A stretch of 46,668 bases of DNA from Lachnospiraceae bacterium (GTDB lineage Bacteria; Bacillota; Clostridia; Lachnospirales; Lachnospiraceae). The notes beneath the pieces are model-generated. The model made no database searches. It saw only the letters and a list, made by a program, of their open reading frames with translations, and was not told where the DNA came from. The stretch lies in assembly GCA_017440375.1 (NCBI GenBank), contig JAFSHK010000039.1:1-46668 (forward strand). The letters are read 5' to 3'. Both the position numbers and the translations under genes were made by a program. Positions 17,181-24,996 of the stretch are shown piece after piece. Position 1 is the stretch's first letter. Each line of letters begins with the position of its first letter.

Positions 17181-17720
17181 TTATTTGAATGACAATAAAT
17201 CATCAACCGGTTTTCTCTTAGGAGCAACCGGCTCTTCATCCGGATAACCAATAGGAATCAAAGCAACAAGTTCTCTATCTTCCGGTAATTCTAATAAGGC
17301 TTCAATTTTTTCCTGATCAAAAATGCCCATGATAACGGAACCGATACCTTTCTCGTATGCAGCAAGACAGAAAGTCTGGGATGCAACACCGGCATCATAC
17401 ATCTGCCAAGTATCTTTACGAGGAGTAGTAAAAGAGCCATCTCTTTCGTAACCGCATCTGTTTTTAATAACAGTAACAGCGATTAACATAGGAGCATTTT
17501 GCATAATTTTACCATTATTAGGAAACATGGAAGTGCCTTCGGCAGCAATTTTATCCTTCAATTCACCTTCCACGGCAACATAGCGAACAATCTGGGTATG
17601 CTTCCAACTTGGAGCATAAGAAGCTGTTTCAACAATTTCAGCAAGTAAATCGTGGCTGATTGGGTCCTGTTTAAACTTACGGATACTTCTGCGTCCTTTG
17701 ATACATTCATTTGCTGTCAT
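17181..17720 (-). CDS. Nitroreductase family protein
   Basis: This is a predicted FMN-dependent NAD(P)H oxidoreductase of the nitroreductase superfamily. The 179-residue protein begins with the family motif CIKGRRSIRKFKQDPI (phosphate-binding Arg residues) and has ASYAPSWKHTQ and KGIGSVIMGIF, the latter matching the FMN-contacting segment. The natural substrate is unknown for this family branch. It starts with an excellent AAAGGAGG site and has its own promoter (TTGAAA-17-TATGAT). The C-terminal RKPVDDLLSFK tail is typical of Clostridial members. Confidence 0.92.
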   Translation of the reverse strand: MTANECIKGRRSIRKFKQDPISHDLLAEIVETASYAPSWKHTQIVRYVAVEGELKDKIAAEGTSMFPNNGKIMQNAPMLIAVTVIKNRCGYERDGSFTTPRKDTWQMYDAGVASQTFCLAAYEKGIGSVIMGIFDQEKIEALLELPEDRELVALIPIGYPDEEPVAPKRKPVDDLLSFK

Positions 17721-17752
17721 AAGCTACCTCCTTTTGGTACAACATTTTGTAT

Positions 17753-17781
17753 ATCATACCACAAAGAAAGAGGTGTTTCAA
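17753..17781 (-). promoter_or_regulatory. Promoter of the nitroreductase gene
   Basis: Minus-strand TTGAAA (17781-17776), 17-base spacer, TATGAT (17758-17753). Confidence 0.75.
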
Positions 17782-17827
17782 TGTAAAATGAATGCAAAAG
17801 ATGATAAATTTTATGTTTAATAGGAAG

Positions 17828-17856
17828 TTGTGGAATGTGTTCGAATATGCTATAGT
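17828..17856 (+). promoter_or_regulatory. Promoter of the PH-domain/MATE pair
   Basis: TTGTGG (17828-17833), 17-base spacer, TATAGT (17851-17856), about 70 bases before the ATG at 17926. Confidence 0.6.
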
Positions 17857-17925
17857 GAAGATTATGGGATATTGTTTTTTAGAGATTGTTTTAGGAAAAA
17901 ATAACAGAAAGAAGAGGAGCAGATT

Positions 17926-18303
17926 ATGCAGTATCAAGAGAGAAAACGATGGGTATTCTTAGGATTACCGTTTACTTTTACCAAGTATACAATTGGTGAG
18001 GAATTAATTACGATTGATAGTGGTTTATTTTCGACCAAGGAGAATGATTGCTATATGTACAAAGTGCAGGATGTTGAGTTGCAGGCAAGTTTTATGGAAC
18101 GCATTTTTGGTCTTGGTTCGATTGTATGTCATACCGGAGATACTACACATCCGACACTTATCATAGAGCACATTAAGAATGCAAAAGAAATTAAAGATTA
18201 TATTCTTAAAACATCTGAAGAAGCGAGAAGGAAACGTCGTACATTGAACACTTTGGATATCGGTTCAGGGCAGATGGACGATATGGATGATATAGATGCG
18301 TAG
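17926..18303 (+). CDS. Bacterial PH-domain (YdbS-like) protein
   Basis: The 125-residue protein matches the bacterial PH_2 fold, with GEELITIDSGLFSTKENDCYMYKVQDVEL followed by the FGLGSIVCHTGD strand pair and an IKNAKEIKDYIL helix. No membrane segment is visible, unlike many YdbS proteins, so it is predicted to be cytosolic. The C-terminal DDMDDIDA tail is acidic. It is followed 49 bases later by a MATE transporter, probably on the same transcript. The cellular role of these small PH proteins is not known. Confidence 0.75.
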   Translation: MQYQERKRWVFLGLPFTFTKYTIGEELITIDSGLFSTKENDCYMYKVQDVELQASFMERIFGLGSIVCHTGDTTHPTLIIEHIKNAKEIKDYILKTSEEARRKRRTLNTLDIGSGQMDDMDDIDA

Positions 18304-18352
18304 AAAATGAGTATGTAGAAATATAATTGTATAGAATGCGAGGAACTTTATT

Positions 18353-19738
18353 ATGGAATTGGATATGACAAAGGGGAATCCAACGCGTTTAATTGTAAAG
18401 TTTATCATTCCTATTGTAATAGGAAATATTTTTCAGCAGCTATATAATATGGTGGATACTATTATCGTAGGCAGATATGTAGGTGTAGAGGCACTTGCGG
18501 CAGTAGGGGCCACCGGTACTATTTCGTTTTTAATCCTCGGTTTCCTAATGGGACTTACCGCGGGCTTTACAGTACTTACTGCCCAGAGATTTGGAGCAGG
18601 TGATATAGAGGGTGTGAAGCAGACGGTAGGCAATGCGGCAACACTTTCTGTTATAATAACGGTTGTTATGACTTTGTTTAGTGTGTTTATTATGGATGGG
18701 CTGTTAAAAGTAATGAATACACCGGAAGATATTTTTGATATGGCAAAGACATATATTCTGATTATTTGCGGAGGTATGGGATGCAGTGTTTTGTATAATC
18801 TGTTATCCAGTTTTCTGAGAGCAGTCGGTAACAGTAAAGTGCCGTTATACTTTTTGGTTGTTTCGGCAGTTCTGAATATTGTACTGGATTTGTTTTTGAT
18901 ATTGGTGATACCGATGGGTGTTGCCGGTGCAGCGATTGCTACCATAGTGTCACAAGGTATTTCCGGCGTGTTATGTTTGATTTATATGATAAAAAAGGTA
19001 CCTGTTCTGCAGATTGAGAAAAGGCACTGGAAACTGGATGCACAGTGTACGCATCATCAGCTTTCTATTGGTTTGCCGATGGCATTGCAGTTTTCGATTA
19101 CTGCAGTAGGCACCATCTTTGTACAGATGGCACTTAATATGTTTGGTTCTACCGTTGTGGCAGCATATACAGCCGCCTGTAAAGTAGAACAGCTTGTTAC
19201 ACAGCCATATGGAGCCATAGGGCTAACCATGTCAACATATTGCGCACAGAACAGAGGTGTGAATGATATCGATCGAATTCGCAAAGGAGTTCGTATTTCC
19301 AACGTAATGTCACTTGTATATTCGATTGTAATATATGGTGTGATTATGTTGGCACTACCTTATGTTATTCGGTTATTTGTCAGCGGAGATGTGACAGAAA
19401 TTTTAGAATATGCGAGAATTTATGTAGGAGTCTGCGGCTTATGTTTCACCGGACTCGGTATGATATTTATATTCCGAAATGCAATGCAGGGTTGTGGTTT
19501 CTCATTCATGCCTATGATGGGTGGTGTTGTGGAACTGGTATGCCGTACGGTGGCTGCATTTGCAGCAGCGCATTATCATAGTTATTTGGGCGTATGTCTT
19601 GGTAATGCAAGCTCATGGGCTGTGACTGGAATTTTCCTTGCAATTGCGTATCTATTTATGATGCGGAAGCTGCTCGCTTGGCAAAAGCAGTCTTTCAAAC
19701 AGGAGACCGGCGAGAAACCAGCAGGGGGCATAGTCTAA
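18353..19738 (+). CDS. MATE family efflux transporter
   Basis: MATE transporters export cationic drugs or metabolites in exchange for sodium or protons. The 461-residue protein has about 12 hydrophobic segments in two six-helix halves, an N-terminal PIVIGNIFQQLYNMVDTIIVGRYVG segment and the GVAGAAIATIVSQGIS stretch characteristic of the family. The substrate cannot be read from sequence. Its last 87 coding bases overlap the end of a gene on the opposite strand, which also codes a family-like membrane protein. Confidence 0.93.
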   Translation: MELDMTKGNPTRLIVKFIIPIVIGNIFQQLYNMVDTIIVGRYVGVEALAAVGATGTISFLILGFLMGLTAGFTVLTAQRFGAGDIEGVKQTVGNAATLSVIITVVMTLFSVFIMDGLLKVMNTPEDIFDMAKTYILIICGGMGCSVLYNLLSSFLRAVGNSKVPLYFLVVSAVLNIVLDLFLILVIPMGVAGAAIATIVSQGISGVLCLIYMIKKVPVLQIEKRHWKLDAQCTHHQLSIGLPMALQFSITAVGTIFVQMALNMFGSTVVAAYTAACKVEQLVTQPYGAIGLTMSTYCAQNRGVNDIDRIRKGVRISNVMSLVYSIVIYGVIMLALPYVIRLFVSGDVTEILEYARIYVGVCGLCFTGLGMIFIFRNAMQGCGFSFMPMMGGVVELVCRTVAAFAAAHYHSYLGVCLGNASSWAVTGIFLAIAYLFMMRKLLAWQKQSFKQETGEKPAGGIV

Positions 19739-20065
19739 ACGGATGACTTTGCAGAGATTCCAACGGGAATTTTCGTAATTCCAGGGGCAAGCTTCTTTTT
19801 TGCGAAGAAGCATTCCGGTAATAAATTCACCTGAGAAAATCATTCCGGTGTAAACAAAGCCGCGGAATATGAAGTTTTTGCCTTTTAGCAGACGGCTTAT
19901 GGGTGCCAGAAAAGCAGCCATTCCATAAATAGGAAACATCCAGAGAGAGGTGTTGCCCGACAGCCGGAGATCTCGCATCTGGTAAGAGTGGAAGGCAGTA
20001 AACAAAATTTCCATGCACCAGCCAAGCAGTCCGCAGTGGATAAAGTTTTGAATAAATTTTTTCAT
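19652..20065 (-). CDS. CmpB-like putative ABC transporter permease
   Basis: This small integral membrane protein resembles the ABC_trans_CmpB family (putative type IV ABC permease), which is common in Clostridia. From MKKFIQNFIHCGLLGWCMEI the 137-residue product carries the family features SLWMFPIYGMAAF, FRGFVYTGMIFSGEFITG, CPWNY and LDYAPCWFLAGLLFE, with about four membrane segments. The ATG at 20065 is preferred because the family begins near it, although no clear ribosome site is seen; an ATG at 20101 abuts the folC start. No partner ATPase is nearby, so a transport role is uncertain. Confidence 0.75.
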   Translation of the reverse strand: MKKFIQNFIHCGLLGWCMEILFTAFHSYQMRDLRLSGNTSLWMFPIYGMAAFLAPISRLLKGKNFIFRGFVYTGMIFSGEFITGMLLRKKEACPWNYENSRWNLCKVIRLDYAPCWFLAGLLFERLLLPSEQLPHHK

Positions 20066-20101
20066 GCTTATAGAATACCCACAATCGGGAGGAGTATACA
20101 C

Positions 20102-21427
20102 ATGAATTATAGAGAAGCAATGGAATATGTAGAATCCTTACAGCAATACGGAAGTGTGCTCGGATTGGAAAATATGCAGAGGTTGTGCGAACGTTTAGGC
20201 AATCCCCAGAATGAATTGAAATTTGTGCACATTGCGGGTACGAATGGTAAAGGTTCCGTGTTGGCCTATGTTTCTACTATATTGCAATCCGCAGGATATA
20301 AGGTGGGGCGATATATTTCACCGACACTTTTCGACTATCGTGAACGTTTTCAGATTGATGGGAAGCAGATTACGCAGTCAGGATTATGTAAGTATCTGGA
20401 GCAGGTAAAAGTAGTGGTGGACCAGATGGTAGCAGAAGAGTTACCACATCCCACACCGTTTGAAATAGAAACAGCAGTGGCTTTTTTGTATTTTCTGGAT
20501 AAACAGTGTGATATTGTAGTATTAGAAACCGGACTTGGCGGCAGACTGGATGCTACAAATATTATACAGACATCGCTTTGCTCCGTTTTTACATCAATCA
20601 GCATGGATCATATGGCAGTTTTGGGAGAAACGCTGGAAGAAATTGCTGTAGAAAAAGTAGGAATTATTAAGGAGAAAAGCTGTGTTGTATCCTTAAGGCA
20701 GAAGACGGAAGTAATGCAGATTGTAAAGCAGGTAGCAACAAAAAAGAAGTGTAGAATGCTAATTGCTGATACAAGCCGCGCCAAACAGGTAAAGTATGGT
20801 CTGAAAACACAGCATTTCAGTTATGATAAGTATAAGAATCTGACGATTACCATGCCGGGACAGTATCAGGTTGACAATGCGATACTGGCAGTTGAAGTAA
20901 TTGGTGCTTTGCAGAAATCAGGTTTTCCGGTAACAGAGGAGCAGCTTCGCAAAGGTCTTATGGAGACGACGTGGATAGGAAGATTCAGCGTGATTGGACA
21001 GAGGCCGCTTTTTGTTGTGGATGGAGCACATAATGAAGATGGTGCGGCAAGATTGGCAGAAGCCATCAGGTTCTATTTTACAAACAGAAGAATCATATAT
21101 ATAATGGGAATATTAAAAGACAAAGAATACGATAAGATAATTCGCCAGACCTTTGAATTCGCGGAGCATATTATCACAGTAACACCGCCTAATAACGAAA
21201 GGGCACTGCATGGGTATGAATTGGCGCAGACGGTACAAGAGTACCATGAAAGTGTAACGGTGGCAGACAGTTTGCAGGAAGCAGTAGAAATTGCATATTT
21301 ACTGACTGGAAGAGATAAAGAAACAGTTGTTATTGCATTTGGATCACTTTCTTATCTGGGTGAATTGATAAATATCGTAGAACATAGAGACACAATCAGG
21401 AGAGACTCTCATGGTAGATCAGAATAA
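20102..21427 (+). CDS. folC: Folylpolyglutamate synthase / dihydrofolate synthase
   Basis: FolC adds glutamate to dihydropteroate and to reduced folates. The ATG at 20102 ([15 protein letters not shown]) follows GGGAGGAG; a longer in-frame opening from 19988 runs opposite the CmpB-like gene and is rejected. Product 441 residues. The ATP loop [13 protein letters not shown] is near residues 43-55, [12 protein letters not shown] near 142-153, and DGAHNEDGA marks the C-terminal ligase domain. It heads the folate cluster and overlaps folE by 17 bases. Confidence 0.96.
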   Translation: MNYREAMEYVESLQQYGSVLGLENMQRLCERLGNPQNELKFVHIAGTNGKGSVLAYVSTILQSAGYKVGRYISPTLFDYRERFQIDGKQITQSGLCKYLEQVKVVVDQMVAEELPHPTPFEIETAVAFLYFLDKQCDIVVLETGLGGRLDATNIIQTSLCSVFTSISMDHMAVLGETLEEIAVEKVGIIKEKSCVVSLRQKTEVMQIVKQVATKKKCRMLIADTSRAKQVKYGLKTQHFSYDKYKNLTITMPGQYQVDNAILAVEVIGALQKSGFPVTEEQLRKGLMETTWIGRFSVIGQRPLFVVDGAHNEDGAARLAEAIRFYFTNRRIIYIMGILKDKEYDKIIRQTFEFAEHIITVTPPNNERALHGYELAQTVQEYHESVTVADSLQEAVEIAYLLTGRDKETVVIAFGSLSYLGELINIVEHRDTIRRDSHGRSE

Positions 21428-21968
21428 AGTAAAAGAAGCAGTAAAATTATTTTTGGAAGGTATCGGAGAAGACCCGACCAGAGAAGGATTATTAGAAACA
21501 CCGGAACGAATTGCAAGAATGTGTATGGAAATATTCAGTGGTATGGAGGAGGATGCAAGAGAGCATCTTGCCAAAACATTTTCTGTTGCAAATAATGAAA
21601 TTGTGGTGGAGAAGGATATTGTATTTTATTCCGCATGTGAACACCATTTACTTCCGTTTTATGGTAAAGCGCATATTGCTTATGTACCAAATGGCAAAGT
21701 GGTAGGTCTTAGTAAACTGGCAAGAACGGTAGAAGTGTATGCCAAAAGACCACAGATTCAAGAACAGATGACATCGCAAATTGCAGATGCAATTATGGAG
21801 CACTTAGAACCACAAGGTGTTATGGTGATGGTAGAGGCAGAGCATATGTGCATGACGATGCGAGGTGTGAAAAAGCCGGGAAGTAAGACCATAACAATGG
21901 CAAAAAGGGGTTGCTTTGAAGAAAATATGCAGTTACAGAACGATTTCTTCCGGATGGTACAAGGATAA
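21411..21968 (+). CDS. folE: GTP cyclohydrolase I
   Basis: FolE converts GTP to dihydroneopterin triphosphate, the first step of folate synthesis. The 185-residue protein shows [17 protein letters not shown], the zinc/active-site segment [19 protein letters not shown] and GLSKLAR, then [11 protein letters not shown]. All catalytic Cys and His residues of type IA enzymes are present. It overlaps the end of folC and is followed by an HD protein. Confidence 0.98.
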   Translation: MVDQNKVKEAVKLFLEGIGEDPTREGLLETPERIARMCMEIFSGMEEDAREHLAKTFSVANNEIVVEKDIVFYSACEHHLLPFYGKAHIAYVPNGKVVGLSKLARTVEVYAKRPQIQEQMTSQIADAIMEHLEPQGVMVMVEAEHMCMTMRGVKKPGSKTITMAKRGCFEENMQLQNDFFRMVQG

Positions 21969-22006
21969 AAGGACTAGAATAACTAGAAGTTTGTGGATGA
22001 GTACAA

Positions 22007-22504
22007 ATGAAAGAAATAGTGAATGACAGGATAAACAGAATATTAAATCATGATTTATTTATCGAATGCTTGGCAAAAAATGAATCTGAAGAATCAGACA
22101 GGAAGTTTTGTAGGCATAATATGGGACATTTTCTGGATGTAGCGAGACTGGCAACGATATTCAACTTGCAGGAGCAGTTGGGGATTCCAAAGGATCTAAT
22201 TTATGCCGCGGCTTTGTTACATGACATAGGTAGATTTAGACAATATCAGGATGGCACACCGCATGAACAGGCAAGTGCAGAATTAGCACCGGAAATTTTA
22301 CAAGATTGTGATTACAATGATAAAGAAACAACTGTTATTGTTGAAGCGATACGTAATCACCGCAATGCATCCATTAAAGAAGAGGCGAGCTTAAATGGAC
22401 TTCTTTATCGGGCAGATAAAATGAGTCGCAGTTGCTTTGCATGTCCGGTAGAGAAAGAATGTAATTGGAAAGCAGACAAGAAGAATTTAATACTCCGTTA
22501 TTAG
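22007..22504 (+). CDS. HD-domain metal-dependent phosphohydrolase
   Basis: The 165-residue protein has the HD signature: His in RHNMGHFLDVARL, then LLHDIGRFRQYQ, and the later EAIRNHRN. HD proteins hydrolyse phosphate esters of nucleotides and related compounds. It sits between folE and folP. That position suggests a role on a folate or pterin intermediate, such as dephosphorylating dihydroneopterin triphosphate, for which a dedicated enzyme is missing in the cluster. This role is inferred from context only. The Cys-rich ending CFACPVEKEC may bind a metal. Confidence 0.85.
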   Translation: MKEIVNDRINRILNHDLFIECLAKNESEESDRKFCRHNMGHFLDVARLATIFNLQEQLGIPKDLIYAAALLHDIGRFRQYQDGTPHEQASAELAPEILQDCDYNDKETTVIVEAIRNHRNASIKEEASLNGLLYRADKMSRSCFACPVEKECNWKADKKNLILRY

Positions 22505-22528
22505 AGGAGTATTAAAATAGGAATGAAA

Positions 22529-22554
22529 CCCTATGGGAATGAAATCCCATGGGA
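22529..22554. repeat. Hairpin with tandem 16-base repeat before folP
   Basis: GGAATGAAACCCTATG (22520-22535) is repeated as GGAATGAAATCCCATG (22536-22551) with two changes. The CCCTATGGG/CCCATGGG parts pair into an 8-bp stem with one bulge. No T-run follows, so it is not a terminator. Confidence 0.45.
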
Positions 22555-22585
22555 AAGATAGTTCTGAGTCAGGGGTGAAGGTTGC

Positions 22586-23407
22586 ATGAAAACAGACAAG
22601 ATGCGGATTGGAATGAGAGAGTTTCAGACAAAAGGTCATACGTATGTTATGGGAATTTTGAATGTTACACCGGATTCGTTTTCGGACGGTGGTCAATACA
22701 ATCAAATGGATGCGGCTCTTTTTCATGTGGAAGAAATGATAAAGGAAGGCATGGACATTGTAGATATCGGCGGCGAATCAACCAGACCGGGGTATACCGT
22801 ATTATCAGAGGAAGAAGAGATTGCCAGAGTAGCACCTATAATTGAGAAAATTAAAACAAAATTTAACATACCAATTTCGCTGGATACTTATAAGGCAAAA
22901 GTTGCAAAAGCAGGTATGAAAGCGGGGGCAGATTTAATCAATGATATCTGGGGCTTGAAATACGATATGGAACTGGCTGGTGTGATTGCAGAAGCAGAAG
23001 CATCATGTTGTCTGATGCATAATCGAAAAGAAGCTGTTTATCAGGACTATATGCAGGATGTGATAGTTGATTTGCAAGAAACCATTGCGATTGCACATAA
23101 GGCAGGGATAGCGGATGGAAAGATTATTTTGGACCCTGGAGTAGGATTTGGGAAGACTTATGAAAATAATCTGGAAATCATAAAACGAATGGAACAGTTA
23201 CATACGTTAGGTTATCCGGTGTTACTGGGAACAAGCAGAAAGTCTGTGATTGGATTGACATTAAATCTTCCACCAAAAGAGAGGGTAGAAGGAACATTGG
23301 TAACAACTGTTATGGCTGTTATGAAAGATGCAATGTTTGTCAGAGTACATGATGTGAAGGAAAATGTCAGGGCAATTAAAATGGCAGAAGCAATTCTTTA
23401 TGGATGA
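22586..23407 (+). CDS. folP: Dihydropteroate synthase
   Basis: FolP condenses hydroxymethyl-dihydropterin pyrophosphate with p-aminobenzoate; it is the sulfonamide target. The 273-residue TIM barrel shows MGILNVTPDSFSDGG, DIGGESTRPGYT, DLINDIWGLK, LDPGVGFGKT and LLGTSRKSVIG, all standard. The stop is at 23405-23407 and the folB-folK gene follows 22 bases later. Sulfonamide susceptibility cannot be judged from the sequence. Confidence 0.98.
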   Translation: MKTDKMRIGMREFQTKGHTYVMGILNVTPDSFSDGGQYNQMDAALFHVEEMIKEGMDIVDIGGESTRPGYTVLSEEEEIARVAPIIEKIKTKFNIPISLDTYKAKVAKAGMKAGADLINDIWGLKYDMELAGVIAEAEASCCLMHNRKEAVYQDYMQDVIVDLQETIAIAHKAGIADGKIILDPGVGFGKTYENNLEIIKRMEQLHTLGYPVLLGTSRKSVIGLTLNLPPKERVEGTLVTTVMAVMKDAMFVRVHDVKENVRAIKMAEAILYG

Positions 23408-23429
23408 TATACAGAAAGGGGTACAGGAC

Positions 23430-24284
23430 ATGGATAAGATTATTATTGAAAACTTGAAAGTGTATGCACATCATGGGGTATACAAGGAGGAAAATGAAAA
23501 CGGGCAGAATTTTTATATAAATGCTGTTTTGTATACAGATACCAGGAAGGCAGGGTTAGAGGATAGACTGGAGCTTTCTACTAACTATGGAGAAGTATGC
23601 CAATTTATTCATCAATTTGTAAGAGGTAATTTATTTAAATTACTCGAAACATTGGCAGAGAAACTGGCAGAGGCTATTTTGATAGAGTTTCGTCTGATTG
23701 ATGAGGTGAAGATTGAAATTCGGAAACCGGAAGCACCAATCGGTTTGGAATTTGAGTCGATATCTGTGGAGATTGTCCGTAAATGGCATACAGCTTATCT
23801 TGCAACCGGTTCGAATATGGGAGATAAGAAGAAGTATATTAAAGATGCGATTGTGGCGATTGCAGCAGACAGCAAATGCAAGATTGTTAAGACTTCTGAG
23901 TTGGTTCGAACAACAGCATACGGGGAGGTAGAACAGGAAGAATTCCTAAACGGAGCATTGATGGTGAAAACCTTATACACACCGGAAGAGTTGTTAGATA
24001 AGTTACATGAAATAGAAAAGGCAGAAGGCAGAGAGAGAACGCAACATTGGGGACCAAGAACGTTAGATATTGATATTATTTTCTATGATGATATCGTGAT
24101 GTATACCGATAATCTGCAGATTCCGCATGAAGATATGCAAAATCGTGATTTTGTATTAGAACCATTGTCACAGATTGCACCATATATGGTGCATCCGGTT
24201 TTTGGCAAGACGGTAGTACAGCTTTATGAGGAAGTGCAGAAGGTAGGAGAGAAACATGTCATCGACTTGGAATATATACGTTAA
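23430..24284 (+). CDS. folBK: Fused dihydroneopterin aldolase / HPPK
   Basis: One polypeptide holds two successive folate enzymes. Residues 1 to about 115 are FolB (MDKIIIENLKVYAHHGVYKEE, then ETLAEKLAEAIL), which cleaves dihydroneopterin. Residues from about 118 are FolK (AYLATGSNMGDKKKYIKDAI, GPRTLDIDIIFYDD, PHEDMQNRDFVLEPL), which pyrophosphorylates the product. The ATG at 23430 is chosen because it lies after AAAGGGG and begins the FolB fold; an in-frame opening from 23364 overlaps folP and is rejected. Product 284 residues. The fusion is common in Firmicutes and puts both activities before FolP. Confidence 0.95.
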   Translation: MDKIIIENLKVYAHHGVYKEENENGQNFYINAVLYTDTRKAGLEDRLELSTNYGEVCQFIHQFVRGNLFKLLETLAEKLAEAILIEFRLIDEVKIEIRKPEAPIGLEFESISVEIVRKWHTAYLATGSNMGDKKKYIKDAIVAIAADSKCKIVKTSELVRTTAYGEVEQEEFLNGALMVKTLYTPEELLDKLHEIEKAEGRERTQHWGPRTLDIDIIFYDDIVMYTDNLQIPHEDMQNRDFVLEPLSQIAPYMVHPVFGKTVVQLYEEVQKVGEKHVIDLEYIR

Positions 24285-24900
24285 ACCCTTGGATATCAGA
24301 GAAGCCAAAGCAGTTTATATTGGGCATGGGCATCAAGACTTTCCGCAAAATGAATTAAAACCTTTTTCAATGATAGAAGCTCTTTGGGATAAGGGCTTCT
24401 ATCGTGGCTATGGCTTTTATGAGAAGGCAGATTGTGCAGAGGAAAGAAATGATAGTAACGTAGGAAAAGGCAGGAGCGAAGGAAAAGACATACTCAGAGC
24501 CTACGCGTTTACAATGGCAGACCCGGATGAGCATATGCTTTTAGTAGATTATTTTGCAGTATGTGAAGAGGCAAGAGGAAAGGGCTATGGTGGGAATGCC
24601 CTTGCCCTGCTAAAAGAAAGTTGTACGGAATGGGACGGCATTATTTTTGAAGTAGAAGATGATGAAAGTGCTGAGTCCGAGGAAGAAAAGATACTCCGAA
24701 AGAGGAGGATTTGCTTTTATGAGCAAAATGGAGTGAAAATGGCGGAGGCGAGAAGTTTTGCTTTCGGAGTGGACTATAAACTGATGGTTTTGCCGATAGC
24801 AAAAGAGACAGCGGGAGAGGGTGTTGGAGAGAAACTTGCTTCCATTTATCGCAAGATGTTGCCACTTGATGTTTTTAATACGATGTTTCGATTGCGATAG
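24256..24900 (+). CDS. GNAT-type acetyltransferase
   Basis: The 214-residue protein has the GNAT core: LLVDYFAVCEEARGKGYGGNALALL contains the acetyl-CoA pyrophosphate loop (ARGKGYGGNA), and FYEQNGVKMAEARSF is the later beta-strand and helix. The substrate is unknown. Its start overlaps the end of folBK by 29 bases, so it is part of the folate transcript. A link to folate is not proven. The inserted basic/acidic stretch near residues 55-75 is not typical of the family and may be a flexible loop. Confidence 0.82.
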   Translation: MSSTWNIYVKPLDIREAKAVYIGHGHQDFPQNELKPFSMIEALWDKGFYRGYGFYEKADCAEERNDSNVGKGRSEGKDILRAYAFTMADPDEHMLLVDYFAVCEEARGKGYGGNALALLKESCTEWDGIIFEVEDDESAESEEEKILRKRRICFYEQNGVKMAEARSFAFGVDYKLMVLPIAKETAGEGVGEKLASIYRKMLPLDVFNTMFRLR

Positions 24901-24933
24901 TTAGACCATATAGTTAAAACGGAACATACTTTT

Positions 24934-24962
24934 TTGCAAAGAAAGCGTGAGTGTGCTATACT
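24934..24962 (+). promoter_or_regulatory. Promoter of the PBP-GGDEF gene
   Basis: TTGCAA (24934-24939), 17-base spacer, TATACT (24957-24962), 34 bases before the ATG. Confidence 0.8.
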
Positions 24963-24996
24963 TAATTTATGATTTAGCAAAGAAGGCTGAGATTCT

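Noticed and set aside
19988-20101. N-terminal extension of FolC.
   Set aside because: The extension is antisense to the CmpB-like gene, unlike FolC, and a strong ribosome site precedes ATG 20102.
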